Notes under the pieces: generated by a model
The model's input: the letters and a program-made list of their open reading frames with translations, nothing else
Told to the model about the DNA's origin: nothing
The model's database searches: none
Position numbers and translations under genes: made by a program
Assembly: GCA_049303315.1 (NCBI GenBank)
Contig: JBAQMZ010000043.1
Span: forward strand, 1-44,235
DNA length: 44,235 nucleotides
Direction: 5' to 3'
Source of the DNA: Methanoperedens sp049303315
GTDB taxonomy: Archaea; Halobacteriota; Methanosarcinia; Methanosarcinales; Methanoperedenaceae
Shown: piece by piece, positions 14,977 to 21,044 of the stretch
How positions within the stretch are numbered: position 1 is the first letter of the stretch
Layout of the letters: every line of letters begins with the position of its first letter

Positions 14977-15807
14977 ATGATAGTTGATGAACGCTTTAGG
15001 AAGCTTACTACTGAGATGAAGTTGAGAGGCTTCTCACCACAAACAGTAAAAATGTATTTGTTTTACAATCAGAAGTTAGTTGACCACATAAAAAAAGAAC
15101 CAGTAGATATCACAGAAGATGACATTAAGGATTTTCTTGCTTACAAACTTTCAGATGATTCAGTCTCAAGTGCTACGATTGCGCTTATAAAAGCTGCCTT
15201 AAAATTCTTTTATACAGAAATTCTTGGAAAAAGCATATCACAAATAAAAACCCCAAAAAGGTCAAAAAAGCTTCCGGTAGTTCTTAGCCAGAATGAAATA
15301 AAGAACCTTATTGAAAAAACAGAAAACATGAAGCATAGGCTTATAATTGAACTACTCTATTCCACAGGTTTGAGACTTTCAGAATGTATCAATCTGAAAT
15401 ACTCTGACCTAGATTTAAATGAGAATATAGGGTGGGTGCGTATGGGAAAAGGTTCGAAAGACAGAATTTTTATTATTTCTGAGACATTCAAGAAAGATCT
15501 TCTCGACTACAAGGAAAAAAGCTGTTCAGATGGAAAAGGATACATATTTTTGGTGAATGGTAAAAAAATGACATACAGAGGTATCCAGCATGCGATAAAA
15601 GTTTCAGCCGCTCGTGCCGGTATCGAGAAACCCGTGCATGTCCACACCCTGCGGCATTCATTCGCCACGCACCTGCTTGAAAACGGCGTGGATATCAGGA
15701 AAATACAGAAGCTCCTCGGTCATTCGAATTTACAGACCACGCAGATATATACACAGGTTTCCAGCGAGGAGATAAAGAAGATTAAGAGTCCGCTGGATAT
15801 GCTGTGA
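14977..15807 (+). CDS. XerA-like tyrosine recombinase
   Basis: From ATG 14977 the protein has 276 residues: a SAM-like core-binding domain (about 1-90) and a catalytic domain with all active-site residues visible, R133 (TGLRLSE), K158/K161, H223 and R226 (HTLRHSF), H249 (LLGHSN) and Y258 (QIYTQ). The C-terminus KKIKSPLDML resembles archaeal XerA, which resolves chromosome dimers at dif; integrases of mobile elements look similar. An in-frame TTG at 14953 is possible but has no ribosome site. It lies between two arrays of palindromic nonamers, which may be its targets or those of another protein. Confidence 0.9.
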   Translation: MIVDERFRKLTTEMKLRGFSPQTVKMYLFYNQKLVDHIKKEPVDITEDDIKDFLAYKLSDDSVSSATIALIKAALKFFYTEILGKSISQIKTPKRSKKLPVVLSQNEIKNLIEKTENMKHRLIIELLYSTGLRLSECINLKYSDLDLNENIGWVRMGKGSKDRIFIISETFKKDLLDYKEKSCSDGKGYIFLVNGKKMTYRGIQHAIKVSAARAGIEKPVHVHTLRHSFATHLLENGVDIRKIQKLLGHSNLQTTQIYTQVSSEEIKKIKSPLDML

Positions 15808-15943
15808 ATTTATTTTAATATATTTGCGTAACGGAATGTTTGGCAAAAAATTCCGTAACGGGTTTTTTATTGACAAAAACCGTAACGGTAAATAATTATT
15901 GAATTTCCGTAACGGCATCAGGTTTGTCATTAAGAGGAGGTTA

Positions 15944-15998
15944 GTGGGCAGAAAAGGGATTATGGTGGTATGCAAAAAAAGTTATTTTTTCTGCCCAC
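15944..15998. repeat. 12-bp inverted repeat forming a hairpin
   Basis: GTGGGCAGAAAA (15944-15955) and TTTTCTGCCCAC (15987-15998) are perfect complements around a 31-base loop. If transcribed from the recombinase gene it could act as a 3' hairpin; it may also be a DNA site. Confidence 0.55.
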
Positions 15999-16003
15999 AA
16001 CAA

Positions 16004-16019
16004 TTCGTATATATACGAA
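16004..16019. promoter_or_regulatory. 16-bp palindrome with embedded TATA element
   Basis: TTCGTATATATACGAA is a perfect 16-bp palindrome five bases after the inverted repeat ending at 15998. It contains TATATA and could be an operator covering a promoter, in either direction. Confidence 0.5.
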
Positions 16020-16101
16020 CTATAGTATTTATAGTTTACGGGTGATGTAAAATCATCAGGTTTTCAATCTATTTCCGTAACGGGAATCTTTAATAAAAAT
16101 G

Positions 16102-16134
16102 CCGTTACGGTATATTTATATATTCCCGTAACGC
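16102..16134 (+). promoter_or_regulatory. TATA box bracketed by two CCGTWACGG sites
   Basis: The AT box TATATTTATATA (16111-16122) lies directly between CCGTTACGG (16102-16110) and CCGTAACGC (16126-16134). A start of transcription about 25 bases downstream would fall near 16140, just ahead of ATG 16148. A protein bound at these sites would be expected to block or assist TBP/TFB binding. Confidence 0.55.
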
Positions 16135-16147
16135 AGTAGGCATAACT

Positions 16148-16384
16148 ATGTCCGACAGAAAATACACCAGATGGAAAAAATGCCTGCTATGCGGCGATTT
16201 TGTGAAACTCATGTTCCCTGAGGATGCGAAAAACATGCTTATCATATATGAACCTGTGGAAGGCATGAGCAACGAATCAAAGAACTGGAAAAAGAGGCAG
16301 CTTGGATACATCCATAGAGCCTGCCTTGAAAAAGCCGGCTCAAAGAATAATGTGTCGGATGACAGCGTTTCCGGGGTCGTATAG
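16148..16384 (+). CDS. Small zinc-binding-like protein upstream of UbiD
   Basis: The 78-residue basic protein has CLLCGDF near residue 12 and HRACLEK near residue 57, a possible split treble-clef zinc site. No family recognised. Its TAG stop shares one base with the GTG start of the UbiD gene, so the two are translationally coupled and probably functionally related. It is immediately downstream of the bracketed TATA box at 16111-16122 and is likely leaderless or nearly so. Confidence 0.65.
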   Translation: MSDRKYTRWKKCLLCGDFVKLMFPEDAKNMLIIYEPVEGMSNESKNWKKRQLGYIHRACLEKAGSKNNVSDDSVSGVV

Positions 16385-17826
16385 TGGCATACAAAGATTT
16401 ACGTGAATTCATCGGAGTCCTTGAGAAAAAAGGGCTGCTCAAACGCATAAAAACCGAGGTCAGCGCCGAGCTTGAGATAACCGAGATTCTGGACAGGGTC
16501 GTAAAAAACAATGGCCATGCGCTGTTATTCGAGAATGTCAAAGGCTATAAGCACCCGGTTTTTGCCAACGCTTTCGGCACAATGGAACGCATGTGTCTTG
16601 CCCTTGAGGTAAACAACCTTGATGAAATCGGCGAGCGAATCCGGAAACTGCTGGAATTCGAAGCGCCTTCCAGCCTGTGGGAAGGTATCAAGATGATTCC
16701 GAAGGTTGCAGAGATTACCTCATTCCCGCCAAAGCATGTGAACAGCGGACCGTGCAAGGAAGTCATTCTAAGAGACGGATTTTCGCTGGATGAATTCCCG
16801 GTACTTAAATGCTGGCCTGGGGACGGCGGGCGCTTTATCACCCTGCCTCTCGTATTCACCAAAAACCCGAAAACCGGGAAGCAGAACGTGGGGATGTACA
16901 GGATGCAGGTCTATGACGGCAAAACAACAGGCATGCACTGGCACATCCATAAACACGGCGCGCGGGATTATGCGGACGCGGAAGGAGACGGAAAAATAGA
17001 GGTCGCAGTCGCTATCGGCGCCGACCCGGCTGTAGTGTATTCAGCCACTGCGCCGCTGCCCGATAATATCGATGAGATGATGTTCGCCGGGTTCCTTCGG
17101 AAAAAGAACGTCGAGCTTGTCAAATGCGAAACCGTTGACCTTTATGTGCCTGCTCATGCAGAGATAATACTTGAAGGATACGTGGGCGCACAGGAACGGC
17201 GTACCGAGGGACCTTTCGGTGACCATACAGGATATTACTCGCTTGCCGATGATTTCCCCCTGTTCCACATAACCTGCATCACCCACCGCAAAAACCCGAT
17301 ATACCATGCAACAGTTGTGGGAATCCCGCCGATGGAAGATGCATATCTTGGCAAAGCCACAGAGAGGATATTCCTTCCTCTCATGAAGGCCCAGCTTCCC
17401 GAGCTCGTTGACATCAATTTGCCGGTTGAGGCTGTCTTCCACAACCTCTGCATCGTGTCAATAAAAAAGCGGTATCCAGGACATGCCAAAAAGGTCATGT
17501 TTGCGCTCTGGGGAATGGGGCAGATGATGTTCGCAAAGACAATAATCGTGCTGGATGACGATGTGAATGTGCAGGATATGAGAGAGGTGCTCTGGGCGAC
17601 GACTACGCGCATGGACCCGGCATCGGATGTCACAATAATTGACAGGGCGCCGACAGATACACTTGACCATGCTTCGCCTCTCCCCAATCTTGGCTCGAAG
17701 ATGGGGATTGATGCCACACGAAAGGGAAAGGATGAGGGCTTTGAAAGGGAATGGCCTGACGTTTTAAAGATGGATGAAAGCGTGAAAGCGCGTGTGGATA
17801 AGATATGGAAGGAACTTGGTTTATAA
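16384..17826 (+). CDS. UbiD-family prFMN-dependent decarboxylase
   Basis: The 480-residue protein is a full-length UbiD homologue: FLPRD-like N-terminal domain (LREFIGVLEKKGLLKRI), then EGPFGDHTGYYSLADDFP near residue 275 and VVGIPPMEDAYLGKATERIF, which hold the conserved prFMN/acid-base region. UbiD enzymes decarboxylate aromatic or unsaturated acids. In archaea two roles are known: anhydromevalonate phosphate decarboxylase in isoprenoid synthesis, and an MqnL-like step in futalosine-type menaquinone synthesis. The UbiA homologue 800 bases downstream favours a quinone role, but the isoprenoid role is not excluded. GTG start overlapping the previous stop. Confidence 0.9.
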   Translation: MAYKDLREFIGVLEKKGLLKRIKTEVSAELEITEILDRVVKNNGHALLFENVKGYKHPVFANAFGTMERMCLALEVNNLDEIGERIRKLLEFEAPSSLWEGIKMIPKVAEITSFPPKHVNSGPCKEVILRDGFSLDEFPVLKCWPGDGGRFITLPLVFTKNPKTGKQNVGMYRMQVYDGKTTGMHWHIHKHGARDYADAEGDGKIEVAVAIGADPAVVYSATAPLPDNIDEMMFAGFLRKKNVELVKCETVDLYVPAHAEIILEGYVGAQERRTEGPFGDHTGYYSLADDFPLFHITCITHRKNPIYHATVVGIPPMEDAYLGKATERIFLPLMKAQLPELVDINLPVEAVFHNLCIVSIKKRYPGHAKKVMFALWGMGQMMFAKTIIVLDDDVNVQDMREVLWATTTRMDPASDVTIIDRAPTDTLDHASPLPNLGSKMGIDATRKGKDEGFEREWPDVLKMDESVKARVDKIWKELGL

Positions 17827-18591
17827 TCAATCCCTGCTCAGGTCTTCCCCGCCGTGGTATATCTGCTGTGCTGAATTGTAGATATCTTCCATGCCGGCGC
17901 CATAAGTCGATGATACAGGAATTAAATTCTGGCTTACTCCAAATGATTTAAGGGCAGAAAGAAACTCTATGCTCAACTGGCTTCGCATGGTTGGCCGTTC
18001 GCTGTTGATCGCGCCGTCAAGCGCCATTAAATCCCTGCTCCAGCCTGATATTTCCCCGCGTTCTTCCTCGGAAAGCAGGTCGGATTTGGTAAGAATATTG
18101 AGGAAAGGCACGTTGAACCTCACCTGGACAGAAGCGGCCTGGAGCATCAATGAGATAAAGCCTGAGGGATTTCTTGATATTATAGGATCATAAAGAAAGC
18201 CGATTATCGACTTATCAGCGCCAAAAGCGTCGACCAGGTATTTTCCGGATTGTCGCAGCACAAATAATTCCATCTGCCCCGGCGTATCAAATATGACGTA
18301 ATCAGTTTCAAAGCTTTCGATAATATCCTTCATTTCAGTTATATTAAGAGCAAGCATATCCGCCGCAATAATCTGCGCCCCGTTTGGCCCGACACCATGT
18401 TCTTTCATAATATCGCGCAATTTAATCCAGTCCCGGATGTCCACATCAGGAACATAAGGCGCATTTTCAATACCGGGGTCGAGGTTCACCGTAATCGCAT
18501 CATACCCATGGTTCTGCATCCATCCCATGTATGCGCCTGTCAGCGAGGATTTGCCGCTTCCCGCAGAGCCGATAAAGTAAAGGTTAATCAT
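17827..18591 (-). CDS. GPN-loop GTPase
   Basis: The 254-residue P-loop protein has GSAGSGKSS at residues 8-16, the diagnostic GPN insertion at 68-70 (HGVGPNGAQ), DTPGQMELF (G3) and LTKSDLLS (G4). Archaeal GPN proteins are homodimeric GTPases; the eukaryotic relatives help RNA polymerase II assembly and import, so a role in polymerase or multiprotein assembly is possible. It is convergent with UbiD with no gap between stops and diverges from the UbiA gene with a 44-base spacer. Confidence 0.92.
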   Translation of the reverse strand: MINLYFIGSAGSGKSSLTGAYMGWMQNHGYDAITVNLDPGIENAPYVPDVDIRDWIKLRDIMKEHGVGPNGAQIIAADMLALNITEMKDIIESFETDYVIFDTPGQMELFVLRQSGKYLVDAFGADKSIIGFLYDPIISRNPSGFISLMLQAASVQVRFNVPFLNILTKSDLLSEEERGEISGWSRDLMALDGAINSERPTMRSQLSIEFLSALKSFGVSQNLIPVSSTYGAGMEDIYNSAQQIYHGGEDLSRD

Positions 18592-18635
18592 TTGTATCAG
18601 GGTGATAATATCGGTGATAAGAGAAAAGATTTGTG

Positions 18636-19508
18636 ATGCTTCAAAAACTTAAATTATACGCTGATTTTGTGGTTCTCAAGCACAGCCTGTTCGCCATCCC
18701 ATTTGCATATCTTGGCGCTTTCCTTGCGAGCAGGGGGGTTCCCGAACTTCGCATTCTTTTCTGGGTCGGGCTTGCGTTCATAGGCGCAAGGAGCGCTGCG
18801 ATGGCGCTGAATAATCTTATCGACAGGGATATTGATGCGAAAAATCCGAGGACTGCGAATCGCGAATTGCCGTCAGGAAGAATAAAGATATATGAGGTAT
18901 GGGGAATAATCCTGATTTCCTATGTCCTGCTGTTCTATTCAGCTTACAAGCTAAACCCACTGTGCCTTGCGCTTTCACCCATCATTCCTGTTACGTCGGT
19001 CGTATATCCATATCTTAAGAAGTTTACCCCGCTCTCGCATTTCGTCCTCGGGCTTAATCTCGGTTATGCTCCTGTGGGGGGCTGGCTTGCGGTAACAGGC
19101 GCCTTCAATATCCCCTTCGGCGCGCCTGAACTTACGATGCTGCTTCTGCTTTTTGCGGTCACTTTGTGGGTCGCGGGGTTTGATATGATATACTCGCTTC
19201 AGGACCTTGATTTTGATAAGAAAGAGGGGCTTTATTCCGTGCCGACAGTATTCGGGGTGAAGAAGGCGCTCGGATTGTCGTTTGCGGCGCATGTCCTTAT
19301 GCTGGCGCTGCTTGTTGGATTGATGTTTGTGCTGAAGCTCGGGGTTGTTTTTAAGGTTGGGCTTGCGATTATCGCGGCGCTGATATGGTATGAGCATACG
19401 CTTGTGAAGGCTGATAATTTTGAGAACATTCCTGTGGCGTTCTTTAATGTGAATGCGGCGGTGAGTTTGTGCATGCTGGCGTTTACGGTGGGGGATGTGT
19501 TGCTGTAG
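18636..19508 (+). CDS. UbiA-family polyprenyltransferase (MqnP-like)
   Basis: This 290-residue integral membrane protein has about eight or nine helices and the two Asp-rich motifs of UbiA: NNLIDRDIDAKNPRTANREL (N/D-x-x-D, near residues 67-86) and DLDFDKKEG (near 190). KHSLFAIPFAYLGAFLAS and YPYLKKFTPLSHFVLG fit the subgroup placed in futalosine-type menaquinone synthesis. It transfers a polyprenyl chain from its diphosphate to an aromatic acceptor in the membrane. ATG 18636 is preferred over the adjacent GTG 18633. Together with UbiD it suggests menaquinone use, consistent with the NrfD module. UbiX is not in the window. Confidence 0.87.
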   Translation: MLQKLKLYADFVVLKHSLFAIPFAYLGAFLASRGVPELRILFWVGLAFIGARSAAMALNNLIDRDIDAKNPRTANRELPSGRIKIYEVWGIILISYVLLFYSAYKLNPLCLALSPIIPVTSVVYPYLKKFTPLSHFVLGLNLGYAPVGGWLAVTGAFNIPFGAPELTMLLLLFAVTLWVAGFDMIYSLQDLDFDKKEGLYSVPTVFGVKKALGLSFAAHVLMLALLVGLMFVLKLGVVFKVGLAIIAALIWYEHTLVKADNFENIPVAFFNVNAAVSLCMLAFTVGDVLL

Positions 19509-19695
19509 TCACCAACCTCCGAACTGAAGTCCCAATTGCATCCACACGCGTATGCTTGAAGGGTTTTAGGAATTGAAGAGGTAGGTAAAAAATTCATTAT
19601 TTCCCCCCAAAGAGAATATTACATTAGTCTGATTAAATAATTCCGGGAAAAGGAGATACTAATACACTGAAGGGTTAAACGACAAGTCAAGGTAA

Positions 19696-20472
19696 TCAAA
19701 TTATTTCTTCTTGTCTTTCCGTCCACTGAAAAGTATAATTGCAAAACTCGCACTTATAAGTATTATCGTAAGTAACTTCATATCGTGTCCCATAATTTGT
19801 TTTGTCTAACTTTTTCCTTCCTACCTCAAGAGATTTTATCCTTCTTATCCCAAAATTTTTATTACATTTAGAGCATCTACTCTTTCTAATTATTATTAAA
19901 GAAACAAAGATAAATGCGGCAATCAAAATAGAAACAATTGGTATCATAAGAAATCCAATGTCAGGCGTTCTTTTGCCTACATTTAGCAAAAACCATATGA
20001 ATGGAATAAATGATAAGAAATCAATGATGCCTAAAGTAATATACTCTTTTGTCAAACTCACATTAAAATCATGATAACGCCACATGACATATTTCTTTCC
20101 TAACCCGAGAATAGATTTCTCCAGCAAACTTTCGGGCTCAACTTCTATACCTCTGGGCTGTAAAGATTCCTTTATTTTCATAGGAATTTTTCCTTCAAGC
20201 ATATCTTTTAGAAGTTTTTTATACATATGGCATTCTTCTGGGGTAATTATTCCATCATCAGCCTTTTTATGATGGACAGCACAGAGAAAAATTAGATTAT
20301 CCTTATTATTGTTTGATGGGTCACCATCAATATGATGTTTTTCTAAACCGTAGCTTTCATAACAATTCCATATAGCGCATTTATGTCCAGCTTCTACTTT
20401 TATTTCTCTATCAATCTTGTTTGGAACGTGTTTACGCTTCTTGCTCACAGTATCGTCTTTTTTCGAGGTCAT
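19696..20472 (-). CDS. Membrane-anchored HNH nuclease with C-terminal zinc ribbon
   Basis: The 258-residue protein has three parts. Residues 25-75 hold an HNH-like core with CAIWNC, GLEKHHIDGDPSNN and LIFLCAVHHKKAD. Residues about 145-165 and 172-195 are two membrane helices joined by a short loop. After them come CSKC at 200-203 and CEFC near 245, a likely zinc ribbon. HNH plus two helices and a ribbon is an unusual architecture; membrane-tethered nucleases are a theme of anti-phage effectors, but no partner gene is visible. Composition is AT-rich compared with the genes on both sides, suggesting transfer. Confidence 0.7.
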   Translation of the reverse strand: MTSKKDDTVSKKRKHVPNKIDREIKVEAGHKCAIWNCYESYGLEKHHIDGDPSNNNKDNLIFLCAVHHKKADDGIITPEECHMYKKLLKDMLEGKIPMKIKESLQPRGIEVEPESLLEKSILGLGKKYVMWRYHDFNVSLTKEYITLGIIDFLSFIPFIWFLLNVGKRTPDIGFLMIPIVSILIAAFIFVSLIIIRKSRCSKCNKNFGIRRIKSLEVGRKKLDKTNYGTRYEVTYDNTYKCEFCNYTFQWTERQEEII

Positions 20473-20598
20473 ACCAAATCTTTGATTTAGATTATCATCT
20501 TAAAAGACTTTTGGTCTTCTTTCATAGAATGCATGGTACTCTTTAGCCATCAGGCTTAAATTAAAATAACATACAACCATATAGTAAAATCTTAAATT

Positions 20599-20718
20599 AT
20601 GAAAAAATCAGAAGTTGGAAAGCCATCATCCCTTAAAAATTTGAAAGGGCTTGGTAAGGAAATCTGGAAAGACATTGATGTTGACGAATACATTAAAAAA
20701 GAGCGGGAAAGTTGGTAA
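20599..20718 (+). CDS. Orphan VapB-like antitoxin fragment
   Basis: A 39-residue ORF reads MKKSEVGKPSSLKNLKGLG followed by EIWKDIDVDEYIKKERESW. The second half resembles the C-terminal toxin-binding tail of archaeal VapB antitoxins (W-x-D-x-D-x-x-E-Y-I-x-x-E-R-E-S-W). No VapC PIN gene follows; Rpp21 starts six bases downstream. It is either a decayed antitoxin or a short standalone one. Too short for certainty. Confidence 0.5.
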   Translation: MKKSEVGKPSSLKNLKGLGKEIWKDIDVDEYIKKERESW

Positions 20719-20724
20719 CTAACA

Positions 20725-21024
20725 ATGCGCAAAAAGCAGAAAGACTGGGCAAAAGACATGGCGTACGAACGCATGCACCTGCTTTTTGAGCTTGCAGACC
20801 ATGAATTCAAAACCCACCCCGAACTCAGCAACAGGTATGTTGGACTGGCGCGCCGCATAGGGATGAGATACCGCGTCAGGATGCCGCCTGAATTAAAGCA
20901 GAGGATTTGCAAACACTGCCACGCTTATTTAGTCCAGGGCGCAACCGCGCGCACAAGGCTTCAGGGCACGCACATAACAACGACTTGCACGGTTTGCGGA
21001 AAACAGATGAGGCGGCCATATTAG
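20725..21024 (+). CDS. rnp4: Ribonuclease P protein component 4 (Rpp21)
   Basis: The 99-residue archaeal Rpp21 has the two N-terminal helices (DWAKDMAYERMHLLFELAD, ELSNRYVGLARRIGMRYRVR) and a zinc ribbon formed by CKHC and CTVC in the last 40 residues, followed by basic RRP. It partners Rpp29 on the specificity domain of RNase P RNA in tRNA 5' maturation. The length is typical. Confidence 0.95.
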   Translation: MRKKQKDWAKDMAYERMHLLFELADHEFKTHPELSNRYVGLARRIGMRYRVRMPPELKQRICKHCHAYLVQGATARTRLQGTHITTTCTVCGKQMRRPY

Positions 21025-21044
21025 CTAATCATTGAAACCAGTGG

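Larger units (their letters stand above)
15826..16134. repeat. Right array of phased 9-bp palindromic sites
   Basis: Sites: GCGTAACGG 15826-15834, CCGTAACGG 15853-15861, 15880-15888 and 15907-15915 (three exact 27-bp steps), then CCGTAACGG 16075-16083, CCGTTACGG 16102-16110 (27-bp step) and CCGTAACGC 16126-16134 (24-bp step). The 18-base spacers are AT-rich and not conserved. This is the counterpart of the array at 14114-14337 on the other side of the HNH/recombinase cassette. Confidence 0.88.
15808..16147. other. 340-bp intergenic region with sites, hairpin and promoter
   Basis: No credible gene. It holds seven CCGTWACGG-type sites, a 12-bp inverted repeat (15944-15955 with 15987-15998), a 16-bp TATA-containing palindrome (16004-16019) and the promoter of the downstream zinc protein/UbiD operon. 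A 27-residue ORF from ATG 15961 has no support beyond a nearby AGGAGG. Confidence 0.7.

Noticed and set aside
15944..16054. Short ORF after AGGAGG at the inverted repeat
   Set aside because: The start codon spacing is only three bases, the frame runs through two palindromes, and the product has no protein-like features.
14114..16134. CRISPR array
   Set aside because: The conserved unit is only 9 bp, spacers are AT-rich with no foreign character, several steps break the period, and no cas genes are present.
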